Source of the DNA: NORP181 sp047623555
Lineage (GTDB): Bacteria; Pseudomonadota; Alphaproteobacteria; Rhodobacterales; Rhodobacteraceae
Length of the DNA stretch: 27,892 nt
Assembly: GCA_047623555.1 (NCBI GenBank)
Contig: JBLHMP010000055.1
Span: 1-27,892, forward strand
Direction: 5' to 3'
A model generated the notes under the pieces. The model was given only the letters and a program-made list of their open reading frames with translations, did no database searches and was not told where the DNA came from. A program made the position numbers and the translations under genes. Positions within the stretch are counted from its first letter, which is position 1. Every line of letters starts with the position of its first letter. This document shows positions 1-6,078 of the stretch, one piece after another.

Positions 1-87
1 CGAACTCATCGACTCACCGCGTTGCCACCGATCCCACATTTCCGACTTCTGTTTGTCCGTATAAAACGTCCGTGTGCGGTACTTCAT
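1..87 (-). CDS. IS30-family transposase, N-terminal 29 residues (partial)
   Basis: This minus-strand frame opens with MKYRTRTFYTDKQKSEMWDR and continues WQRGESMSS before running off the left edge. That opening is typical of IS30-family transposases, where it leads into the helix-turn-helix region that binds the element ends. Full-length members have roughly 320-400 residues, so over 90% lies outside the window. A purine-rich stretch (GATGGAG) sits about 9 bases before the ATG. The DDE catalytic domain cannot be inspected here, so activity is unknown. Confidence 0.8.
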   Translation of the reverse strand, partial: MKYRTRTFYTDKQKSEMWDRWQRGESMSS

Positions 88-143
88 AATAAACACTCCA
101 TCTTTCTCAAAAGATTAAAGTGTTGCGTTGACCCGTTGAAACC
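1..143 (-). mobile_element. IS30-family insertion sequence, one end only
   Basis: The left edge carries the 5' end of an IS30-type transposase gene on the minus strand (start codon at 85-87) and about 56 bp of outer sequence. Homology to the adjacent kynureninase fragment begins just after 143, so I place the element boundary near the sequence TTGAAACC ending at 143. Read inward from there the end is GGTTTCAACGGGTCAACGC, which I take as the terminal inverted repeat; the partner repeat is outside the window, so this is not verified. The element appears to have landed inside, or recombined into, the kynureninase gene to its right. Confidence 0.75.
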
Positions 144-538
144 ACACCGCTATGCGGACCTTCAACAGCGCGTCCGAGATTTGGCGTGACGTTCCGGAGG
201 CGCAGCTTTGGGCAAAGCACAAGGCGTTGGGTAATCTGATGATAGATTTGTTGGAACCAGAATGTGGCCCGCTTGGCGTCACCGTTAACACGCCGCGTGA
301 CGATGGTAATCACGGTGGTCATGTCGGGTTTTCGCATGCCGGTGCCGGGCAGGTATGTGAGGCGTTGCTTGAGGCCGGAGTGGTCGGGCCTTTCCGCCAA
401 CCCAACGCGCTGCGGTTTGGGTTAGGGGCGTTGCATCTCAGTTGTTTTGATGTGTGGGTCACGGTTTCCCGGCTCAGGGATATCCTTGAAACCGTCGGCT
501 GGCGCGGCGAAATATCAGAAGGTATCGGTTTGGCATGA
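144..538 (+). pseudogene. kynU: Kynureninase, C-terminal fragment cut by the IS30-type element
   Basis: The frame encodes about 128 residues matching the C-terminal third of kynureninase, the PLP enzyme that cleaves kynurenine to anthranilate and alanine. The diagnostic stretch is HVGFSHAGAGQVCEALLEAG, then VVGPFRQPNALRFGLGALHL and a helix ending in DILETVGWR; this is the small-domain part that closes the active site. The family is about 400 residues long, so the large domain with the PLP lysine is missing. The frame meets a stop within the IS end at 137-139, and the first ATG at 152 is probably an internal codon. Its TGA overlaps the next start as ATGA (535-538). It is probably a dead remnant unless an outward IS promoter drives a fragment. 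Confidence 0.8.
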
Positions 539-1044
539 CCCGTGTGCAAACCCTGACACGCGACGGCAAACTGTCGCTGGCCATCCGCATCGCGCGATTG
601 CGCAAAACCGCCGGGTTGACGCTGGCGCAGCTGGCCAGGGCATGTGAGCTGTCGGAGGTGACATTGTCGCGGATCGAAAACGGCCTCTCGCAGGTGTCGG
701 CGCATCATTTGTTTCTGTTAGCGCAGGTTTTTGGCGTTGATATAGCAGACTTTTTCCGCCAGGACGCCGAACCGTTGATGAAGGGGATACATCCGGCGAT
801 CAATCATATACGCGCCAAAACGCTGGACGAGGTGGTCGGCTATTCCGCGCATAACGGCGAGGAATTCCTGTTTGTTCTCAGTGGCTCGATTGCGCTGCAC
901 AGCAATATTTACACGCCGACGATCCTGAATGCCGGGTATGCGATGTATTTTGAGGGCTCGATGAACCATGCCTATCTGAACGCCGGGGATAGGGTTGCGA
1001 CGATCCTTGTGGTGGTCGGGCCCGGCGGAAAGGACACGGTATGA
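535..1044 (+). CDS. XRE-family transcriptional regulator with cupin domain
   Basis: This 169-residue protein has an N-terminal helix-turn-helix of the Cro/CI (XRE) type at about residues 14-72, including LTLAQLARACELSEVTLSRI, followed by ENG and a typical LFLLAQVFGVDIADFF helix pair. A small C-terminal cupin barrel covers about residues 95-165, with a glycine-rich turn at the end (VVVGPGG). Proteins of this layout usually repress or activate nearby catabolic genes and sense a small molecule through the cupin. The start ATG overlaps the kynU stop, and the stop overlaps the next start (ATGA at 1041-1044), so it was the second gene of an operon beginning with kynureninase. The ligand is unknown; a kynurenine or anthranilate metabolite is a guess from context. 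The upstream promoter has been separated by the IS. Confidence 0.85.
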   Translation: MTRVQTLTRDGKLSLAIRIARLRKTAGLTLAQLARACELSEVTLSRIENGLSQVSAHHLFLLAQVFGVDIADFFRQDAEPLMKGIHPAINHIRAKTLDEVVGYSAHNGEEFLFVLSGSIALHSNIYTPTILNAGYAMYFEGSMNHAYLNAGDRVATILVVVGPGGKDTV

Positions 1045-1484
1045 ATTGCGATATTGCCAGTATTCAAATCGCGCGGCCGGTGGACAAGGTGTTTGCCTTT
1101 ATGTCTGATCCGGCGCGGATGGATCAGTGGTCATTTGGTACTTGGCGGACTAAGGTTGCTGCGGATGGTCTGGTGTTTGGAACATCCATAATGGACGGCG
1201 CGCCGATCTGTGTGCGAATCAAGGCGCATCCAGAGCAGGGGTTGATTGACTATCTGATTGGGCCGTCGCCAAAGGCTTTGGTGCCGCGTATTTACGTGCG
1301 AATTGTGCCCGCCAGCAATGCCGGTGCGGCGGCGGATCAATCCATTCTAATGATGGTGGCGATGCGGGATGGCGCAATGTCGGATGCGCGTTGGCAAGGG
1401 TTGAAAACCGCGCATGCCTTTGAGATTGAGTTGATAAAATCGGCACTTGAAACTGGGTATGATCATCGAATGGACAGGGGCTGA
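1041..1484 (+). CDS. SRPBCC (START/Bet v1-like) family protein
   Basis: This 147-residue protein begins with the usual SRPBCC opening (IQIARPVDKVFAFMSDPARM, then DQWSFGTW), where an extended strand is followed by two short helices and a conserved tryptophan. A C-terminal helix closes the fold (KTAHAFEIELIKSALE). The family forms a deep hydrophobic cavity that binds lipids, polyketides or aromatic compounds. No catalytic residues can be named. It overlaps the XRE-cupin gene by four bases and is one base from the SDR start, which points to co-transcription and perhaps to a shared small-molecule pathway that once included kynureninase. The exact substrate cannot be inferred. Confidence 0.75.
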   Translation: MNCDIASIQIARPVDKVFAFMSDPARMDQWSFGTWRTKVAADGLVFGTSIMDGAPICVRIKAHPEQGLIDYLIGPSPKALVPRIYVRIVPASNAGAAADQSILMMVAMRDGAMSDARWQGLKTAHAFEIELIKSALETGYDHRMDRG

Positions 1485-1485
1485 C

Positions 1486-2283
1486 ATGAACGAATGGGGC
1501 GAAACCGAGCGGCCACCGTTTCCGGCGCAATTCTCTGATATCGCGGGGAAATCAGTGTTTATCACCGGTGGTGGTTCTGGCATTGGTGCGGCGTTGACTG
1601 ATGGGTTTATGGCGCAAGGTGCGCGGGTTGCCTTTGTTCAGCGATCAGATGCACGCGCCTTTTGCGATGAGATGCAGGCGAAACACAACAGTCGTCCGCT
1701 GTTCGTCGCCTGTGACATCACCGATATCGCGCAATTGAAGGCCGCGATCCAAACAGCATCTGAGGCCCATGGCGCGGTGCAGGTTTTGATCAACAATGCG
1801 GCCAATGACACCCGTCATGCCACCGAAGAGGTGACCGAGGAATTTTGGCGTTGGTCCACTGACATCAACCTCAAATCCTATTTCTTTGCCTGTCAGGCGG
1901 TGATCGCCGGTATGCGCAAAAGGGGCGGCGGTGCGATCATCAATTTCTCGTCGATTTCCTATAAAATGGGGCTGGCAGGACTGCCAATCTATACGGCGTC
2001 AAATGCGGCAATCACCGCGATGTCCCATAGCCTCGCGCGGGAATTTGGCGGCGACAACATTCGTGTTAATTCAATTGCACCGGGGTTGGTGCTCACTGAA
2101 CGGCAGAAAGAGTTGTGGTTAACGCCAGAGGGCGTTGCTGCGCATGTGGTGCAGCAATGTCTGAAACAGCCGCTGGTGCCCGAGGACATAGTCGGAACCG
2201 CGCTGTTTTTGGCGTCGGGGGCCAGTCGGATGTTGACCGGGCAAAGCCTGGTGGTGGATGGCGGGTTTGTGGCGCCAACCTGA
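1486..2283 (+). CDS. SDR-family oxidoreductase with an altered YxxxK motif
   Basis: This 265-residue Rossmann-fold short-chain dehydrogenase has the cofactor loop TGGGSGIG (about residues 28-35), the NNAAN motif, a serine in INFSSIS, the tyrosine in IYTASNAA, and the C-terminal GQSLVVDGGF. The stretch ERQKELWLTPEG with QQCLKQPLVPEDIV resembles the sugar/polyol dehydrogenase branch that includes Caulobacter xylose dehydrogenase. The lysine expected four residues after the catalytic tyrosine is asparagine (codon AAT), which normally impairs cofactor binding and catalysis. I chose the ATG at 1486, one base after the previous stop, over an upstream in-frame ATG at 1447 that would lie deep inside the SRPBCC gene. 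It is the last gene of the four-gene plus-strand cluster. Confidence 0.85.
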   Translation: MNEWGETERPPFPAQFSDIAGKSVFITGGGSGIGAALTDGFMAQGARVAFVQRSDARAFCDEMQAKHNSRPLFVACDITDIAQLKAAIQTASEAHGAVQVLINNAANDTRHATEEVTEEFWRWSTDINLKSYFFACQAVIAGMRKRGGGAIINFSSISYKMGLAGLPIYTASNAAITAMSHSLAREFGGDNIRVNSIAPGLVLTERQKELWLTPEGVAAHVVQQCLKQPLVPEDIVGTALFLASGASRMLTGQSLVVDGGFVAPT

Positions 2284-2307
2284 AACCCTGAAGTTAAGTC
2301 TTGAATG

Positions 2308-2320
2308 TGTAGTTACTACA
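2308..2320. promoter_or_regulatory. Perfect inverted repeat, possible operator
   Basis: The 13-bp palindrome TGTAGTTACTACA lies 25 bp after the SDR stop in the 239-bp stretch before the DUF1636 gene. A dyad of this size could bind a dimeric regulator. No matching promoter is clear and no second copy was seen, so chance is a real alternative. The rest of the stretch (2321-2522) holds two small hairpins, ctcgac/gtcgag near 2374-2395 and cgccag/ctggcg near 2455-2468. I see no reading frame, RNA gene or B12 box in it. Confidence 0.2.
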
Positions 2321-2522
2321 GGTGTTACAAAATTTGAACCGATTCGGCGGCTCTTGAACTTGTCTCCTGGACGCTCGACGACGAAAAAAGTCGAGTGTTG
2401 CCCCCAAAGAACCTGCTGCCGGATCGCGACTCCAATTTGTTCGGCGGGATGAGCGCCAGTGCTGGCGTCGGCTGCTGAGATGTGAAATCAAGGCGCATCA
2501 AATTCGCCTCCGGAGCCTTTCA

Positions 2523-2885
2523 TTGAGCAAGACAATCCCCAATAGGGTTCTGATCTGCAACACCTGCCTGCGCGCGCCGGATGCCACGCCTTTGGCAGAC
2601 GATATTGAAGCCCTGCGCACAGCGCTGCAATCCGCCGGTTTGGCCGCGCTGTTTGAGGTGACCGAAGTTGGTTGTTTTGGCGGCTGTTCAAACCCGTCAG
2701 GTATTGCGTTTCAGGGGCAGGGCCGGGCGAGCTATGTGTTCTCCGGAACTGAATTGGCCAGCGATTTGAACGATGTGTTGGCGTTCTGTCATGCCTATCT
2801 CGCGGCCAAAGACGGTTGGATCGAGGACGCGCGGCCGCTGGGTCGTTTGCGTCATTGTCTGCGCGCGCGCATTCCTGCGTTTTAG
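2523..2885 (+). CDS. DUF1636 family metal-binding (thioredoxin-like [2Fe-2S]) protein
   Basis: This 120-residue protein has a CxxC pair near the N terminus (ICNTCLRAP) and a second pair CFGGC around residue 52, followed by a short aromatic strand (ASYVFSG). This is the four-cysteine pattern of DUF1636, a small fold related to thioredoxin-like [2Fe-2S] ferredoxins that often sits beside cobW or cobalt genes. The start is a TTG at 2523 with GGAG at 2512-2515, seven bases upstream; no ATG fits. It stands alone on the plus strand and converges on the His-rich protein. A second, longer DUF1636 protein leads the cob operon (18074-18481), so this window holds two paralogues. The biochemical role of the family is not established as far as I know. 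Confidence 0.8.
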   Translation: MSKTIPNRVLICNTCLRAPDATPLADDIEALRTALQSAGLAALFEVTEVGCFGGCSNPSGIAFQGQGRASYVFSGTELASDLNDVLAFCHAYLAAKDGWIEDARPLGRLRHCLRARIPAF

Positions 2886-2897
2886 AGAAAAAATTTC

Positions 2898-2917
2898 TTG
2901 CCTCCGGCGGGGATATC
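2898..2917 (+). repeat. GC-rich post-stop motif, copy 1
   Basis: The sequence TTGCCTCCGGCGGGGATAT follows the DUF1636 stop codon by about a dozen bases and fills much of the 60-bp gap between two convergent genes. A closely related copy in the opposite orientation follows the ImuA-like gene stop (26316-26337). I recall this type of motif as recurring after stop codons in Rhodobacteraceae genomes; it might act in 3'-end formation, although it lacks a clear hairpin plus T-tract. Confidence 0.45.
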
Positions 2918-2945
2918 TAGGGAAAATAGAAAGAGCAAGAAGGCT

Positions 2946-3449
2946 TTAATTGTAGATGATCACGGTCTGGATTATTGGCGTACCGTCAACAGCCAAGGCT
3001 TTGTGATCATTGGTGTAAAGGCCGATTTTGATCGTGGCAGTTCCGGATGGCAGTGATCCAATATGATACCAATTTCCGTAAACCCGGGCGATTTTGGTGC
3101 CGTTTACATAAAGATGTGCATGGCCTTCGCCGTCCACCGCGCTTTGCCCGGCATGGTCGGGGGCAAAGGTAAAGTTGCTCACTTGGATGTGCATATTCCA
3201 ACCCGTAGCGGGGTCTGGAACAATCGTGACATTCAAAGTTGGGGCGATGCCGGTGACGTCCTGCAGTGCAGAATGGTCATGTTGTGTGTGATCATGTGAG
3301 GCGCCTTTTGTCTCTGTGGACTGGCCTGCGGAATGATCCATGGCGTGGTCGTGACCATCGAGCGTGACGCCAGTGGAGGCCGCGACCAAAAAGCCGATGC
3401 CGCCCCCAAAGACCAATCCGATCAACAAGAGTGGGATTGAACGATCCAT
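2946..3449 (-). CDS. His-rich membrane-anchored periplasmic protein of the cbtAB operon
   Basis: This 167-residue protein has one N-terminal hydrophobic segment (residues 5-26, uncleaved anchor or signal) and then a linker with seven histidines between residues 33 and 59 (DGHDHAMDH and HDHTQHDH). A C-terminal domain of about 95 residues follows, with a GWNMHIQVSNFTFAP strand, EGHAHLYVNG and WYHIGSLPSG. The linker resembles metal-binding tails of cobalt or nickel carriers. The ATG at 3449 is preceded by AAGGAG, so a longer 301-residue reading that overlaps cbtA is not credible. It lies 35 bp after cbtA in the same direction and is probably in the same riboswitch-controlled operon. My inference is a periplasmic cobalt-capture accessory; a copper-related role is the main alternative. 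Confidence 0.75.
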   Translation of the reverse strand: MDRSIPLLLIGLVFGGGIGFLVAASTGVTLDGHDHAMDHSAGQSTETKGASHDHTQHDHSALQDVTGIAPTLNVTIVPDPATGWNMHIQVSNFTFAPDHAGQSAVDGEGHAHLYVNGTKIARVYGNWYHIGSLPSGTATIKIGLYTNDHKALAVDGTPIIQTVIIYN

Positions 3450-3484
3450 ATAATTGCTCCTTTTTTCGGGGGCGGCAAATGTGG

Positions 3485-4162
3485 TTAATTCGCGCTGTTT
3501 TTGCTCCAGAAATAGCCGCAGGCAGAGCCTAGCAAGGCCCAAGCGACGAGCCCAACACCAAGGGCGCGGGCGGCAAACAAGGCGCTGATTTCTGGGGGCA
3601 CTGGCCCGATGAACGCATGCGGTTCCGGCGCGCCGATCAGATGCGGTGCGAGCAGTAACACAGCTGCGGCCCCCCAAGACGCCCAGGATTTCCCGAACCC
3701 GACCAGCCACATGGCCACGGCTGCGGCGGCAACGGTGGCGAACCACCAGACCTGACGCACATCCACATCGCCCGAGGCCACGCCGGGTACTTCTGGTGGC
3801 AATGAGAATGCCGGAGCCAGATGCGCAGCGACAAACCCCGCGAGCCCCCAAAGCAGTCCCGTGCGCCCGTCAATGACGGCACCTCGGTCTGCGGCAATTG
3901 ACATGATGGCAACAACAACAAAACCATAGCCGGTATAGGCCAACATGGTGAACAGGACGCTAAGCCCGTTGCGCATCAGCTCAAAGTCACCCAGATCCTG
4001 CATGGCACTAACCGGGGCAGCCCCGAAATGCACCAATTGGCCGGATTCATATAGCTCTGCATGCAGCAAAACAGGCTGCACGAAAACGAACTGCAGCAGG
4101 GCGGCAATCAGCCCGGCTCCAGCACCAGCGAACACCGCGCTGGCTACAATTCGTGTGAACAT
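3485..4162 (-). CDS. cbtA: CbtA cobalt transporter subunit
   Basis: This 225-residue membrane protein has about five hydrophobic helices. It opens with MFTRIVASAVFAGAGAGLIA, followed by QFVFVQPVLLHAELYESG, the characteristic CbtA start. A conserved stretch between helices (GLAGFVAAHLAPAFSLPPEVPG) carries His and Pro residues. CbtA with CbtB is the predicted B12-regulated cobalt permease of alphaproteobacteria; direct transport data are limited. It starts four bases after the cbtB stop and is followed by the His-rich protein. Expression is presumably controlled by the cobalamin riboswitch upstream of cbtB. Confidence 0.92.
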   Translation of the reverse strand: MFTRIVASAVFAGAGAGLIAALLQFVFVQPVLLHAELYESGQLVHFGAAPVSAMQDLGDFELMRNGLSVLFTMLAYTGYGFVVVAIMSIAADRGAVIDGRTGLLWGLAGFVAAHLAPAFSLPPEVPGVASGDVDVRQVWWFATVAAAAVAMWLVGFGKSWASWGAAAVLLLAPHLIGAPEPHAFIGPVPPEISALFAARALGVGLVAWALLGSACGYFWSKNSAN

Positions 4163-4166
4163 TTAG

Positions 4167-4349
4167 TTAGTGGCAGGGAAAGCCAGTGGCGTGACGCACG
4201 TCATGCGCCGCGTCATGCAATGTAGATGCCTGCACATGGCCGACAACAAACATGATGCCAAGGCCAAGTGCCGCTGCGAAAAGCGCCGGAAGAATGCGTG
4301 TGGTTGTTCCGGCCAGAGTTTTAGTCTGTGTTGTCGTTAGTACGTTCAT
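4167..4349 (-). CDS. cbtB: CbtB cobalt transporter subunit
   Basis: This 60-residue protein has one transmembrane helix (about residues 19-37) and a C-terminal tail with histidines at 45, 49, 53 and 60 plus Cys59, ending HATGFPCH. This is the standard CbtB layout, in which the His-rich tail is thought to deliver cobalt to CbtA. The ATG at 4349 is preceded by AAGGAG at 4356-4361 (minus strand); the longer in-frame opening at 4559 would pass through the riboswitch and is rejected. It is the first gene after the riboswitch at 4392-4563, as expected for a cobalt importer repressed by B12. Confidence 0.93.
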   Translation of the reverse strand: MNVLTTTQTKTLAGTTTRILPALFAAALGLGIMFVVGHVQASTLHDAAHDVRHATGFPCH

Positions 4350-4361
4350 TTCGTTCTCCTT

Positions 4362-4379
4362 ACTGTCACACCCGACAGT
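4362..4379 (-). promoter_or_regulatory. Hairpin touching the cbtB Shine-Dalgarno sequence
   Basis: ACTGTC and GACAGT form a perfect 6-bp stem with a 6-base loop (GGGTGT on the minus strand). The stem ends exactly where the AAGGAG ribosome site of cbtB begins, and the riboswitch 3' end is 12 bases upstream. There is no T-tract, so it is not an intrinsic terminator. It may be part of the expression platform and affect ribosome access; this is inferred from position alone. Confidence 0.45.
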
Positions 4380-4391
4380 GTTACTGCGTTT

Positions 4392-4563
4392 GGGCTTGGC
4401 AGGTTTCCTGGCTTGTGGGTCACAACGTGATGCCGACCTTCCCAGCCCGGAATGGGCAAGTGGTGTCTTGGCACCCGCTCTCCACATACAGTCGCGGGGG
4501 CGGCTTCGGAGTTTAACCGAATTCCCTCTTGGCTGAACGGTTGATCCGCACAACACCAAGCCC
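4392..4563 (-). ncRNA. Cobalamin riboswitch upstream of cbtB
   Basis: The minus strand holds a full cobalamin aptamer. The outer stem P1 is GGGCTTGG (4556-4563) with CCAAGCCC (4392-4399). Inside are GGGAATTCGG, the core GCCCCCGC (4494-4501), CACCACTTG (the GCCACTG-like arm), GGGAAGG, and the B12 box AAGCCAGGAAACCTGCC (4398-4414). It lies 42 bases before the cbtB start. By family knowledge it binds adenosyl- or methylcobalamin and lowers expression of the downstream uptake genes when B12 is plentiful. The lack of a terminator-like T-tract suggests control at translation. Confidence 0.95.
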
Positions 4564-4616
4564 TTTTTTTCTACATGCCGCGCGCCTGCTTTGGCAATAC
4601 ATTTGTTGTTTGCGCG

Positions 4617-5363
4617 TCAAACAATTCTGCGCAGGATATAGATGTCCATGATCCAGCCATGATATGCACGGGCGCGCGCACGGGTCTGTACGATCTCATT
4701 GGCGACGTCTTTGAGCCGCCCATGCGCCAAAATCTGGTTGGGCATGGCAACATAGGCGCCCCACCAGATAGTGTATTTGTCGGGGTCCAGCGTGGTGAAC
4801 GCACAGCTACCATCCAGCATAATCGCAATGGTTTCAACGTTTTCTGGCCAGCCCTTGTCACGCAGTTGCCGCCCCGTTGTGACCAGAAATGGCGCGCCGA
4901 TGTCGTTGATCGGGATCGCATGCGCGGCGGTGAGCGCCTGCAGCGAGGTGATGCCGGGAATGACGGTCAGTTTGGGTTTTGGCGACAGTCGGGCGGCGAT
5001 GCGCAGTGAGCTGTCATAGAGCGACGGATCGCCCCAGATCAGCAAGGCGACGTTTTGTGCGTCCGGCATGTTGGTCTGAGCCGCGGACTGCCAGGCAACG
5101 GCGATGGCGTCGTGCCAAGTGTCCACCCCATCAAGATAGGCGGCATCGGTGTCGCGTTTGGGCAGATCGAATTCGACGATTCGGGGCTGCTTGTCGCCCA
5201 GAACCCGGTCACAAATCGCCAACCTAAGATCGGCCAGATCGGATTTATCGGAGCCTTTGCGCGGGATCAAAATCAGATCAGCATCGCGGATTGCCTGCGC
5301 ACCCTGAAACGTCAGATGATCCGGGTTGCCGGTGCCAATGCCGATCAGGGTTAGTTCATTCAT
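4617..5363 (-). CDS. cobF: CobF, precorrin-6A synthase (deacetylating)
   Basis: This 248-residue protein carries the tetrapyrrole methylase opening LTLIGIGTGNPDHLT and the CobF-specific features LIPRKG, IWGDPSLYD and TIWWGAYVAMPNQILA. The enzyme uses SAM to methylate C1 of precorrin-5, with loss of the extruded acetate, giving precorrin-6A; it is specific to the aerobic pathway. It is the last gene of the minus-strand cob operon. I chose the ATG at 5363, which overlaps cobA by eight bases; ATG at 5366 or 5381 is also in frame. No strong terminator follows; a weak GTTTG/CAAAC stem overlaps the stop codon. Confidence 0.93.
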   Translation of the reverse strand: MNELTLIGIGTGNPDHLTFQGAQAIRDADLILIPRKGSDKSDLADLRLAICDRVLGDKQPRIVEFDLPKRDTDAAYLDGVDTWHDAIAVAWQSAAQTNMPDAQNVALLIWGDPSLYDSSLRIAARLSPKPKLTVIPGITSLQALTAAHAIPINDIGAPFLVTTGRQLRDKGWPENVETIAIMLDGSCAFTTLDPDKYTIWWGAYVAMPNQILAHGRLKDVANEIVQTRARARAYHGWIMDIYILRRIV

Positions 5364-6078
5364 CATCGGCCAGTGGTCCATAAAGGATGAGCGCCGGGGT
5401 GGTTGAAATTCCCTTGGCCAGCGTCTCGGCCAGCTCAGAAATGGTGCTGCGGGTCAGCGATTGCTGCGGCGTGCTGACGGCTTCGGCGATCAGGGCAGGG
5501 GTATCGGCCGGCAGGCCCTTGGCGATCAGTGCTGCGGCCAAGCCGGGAAAGGTGCGTTTGCCCATAAACACAGCGGTGGTGGCGCCGGGGTCGGCCAGCG
5601 CCGCGAGTTCCAGATCATCGGGCAATTTTCCATCGACATCATGGCCGGTGACAAACTGTACCCGGCGTGCGGTCATGCGGCGGGTCAGCGGGATACCCGC
5701 GGCGGCCGCGGCGGCACAGGCCGACGGAACGCCGGGGATGATTTCATAGTCAATGCCAGCGGCGCGCACGGCGGACAGCTCTTCCTCTAAGCGCCCAAAT
5801 ATACCGCTGTCGCCGCTTTTCAACCGCACAACGCGGGCGCCGTTTTTGGCGTAATCCAACAGCAACCGGCTGACATGATCCTGTTTCGGCGACGGCCGCC
5901 CGGCGCGTTTGCCAACGCCGACCAGATCGGCATCTGGCCCGGCATGTTCCAAAATCGGCCCCGAAGACAGGTCATCATACAGGATCGCATCGGCACGCTT
6001 TAGACGATCCACAGCTTTCAGCGTCAGCAACTCCGGGTCACCGGGGCCCGAGCCGACAAAACTGACAAATCCGCTCAT
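5356..6078 (-). CDS. cobA: CobA, uroporphyrinogen-III C-methyltransferase
   Basis: This 240-residue protein has the SAM-binding GSGPGDPELLTLKAV (residues 9-23), ILYDDLSSGPIL, VRLKSGDSGIFGR, EIIPGVPSA and IPLTRR. These mark stand-alone uroporphyrinogen-III methyltransferases without the CysG-type oxidase/chelatase part. It adds methyl groups at C2 and C7 to give precorrin-2, the entry to the corrin branch. The canonical motif reads LKGGDP; here it is LKSGDS, which is worth noting but not obviously damaging. It overlaps cobB by ATGA and cobF by eight bases. Confidence 0.93.
   Translation of the reverse strand: MSGFVSFVGSGPGDPELLTLKAVDRLKRADAILYDDLSSGPILEHAGPDADLVGVGKRAGRPSPKQDHVSRLLLDYAKNGARVVRLKSGDSGIFGRLEEELSAVRAAGIDYEIIPGVPSACAAAAAAGIPLTRRMTARRVQFVTGHDVDGKLPDDLELAALADPGATTAVFMGKRTFPGLAAALIAKGLPADTPALIAEAVSTPQQSLTRSTISELAETLAKGISTTPALILYGPLADDE

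Noticed and set aside
2284..2522. A third riboswitch or small RNA before the short DUF1636 gene
   Set aside because: No B12 box, GCCCCCGC-like core or long stem was found; only two 6-bp hairpins.
2946..3851. A 301-residue frame that would extend the His-rich protein upstream
   Set aside because: The extra 134 residues lie in cbtA coding sequence and are Arg-rich, low-complexity shadow translation. AAGGAG precedes the internal ATG at 3449, followed by a proper membrane anchor.
4608..4622. Intrinsic terminator after cobF
   Set aside because: The GTTTG/CAAAC stem is only 5 bp, overlaps the stop codon and has no T-tract on the minus strand.
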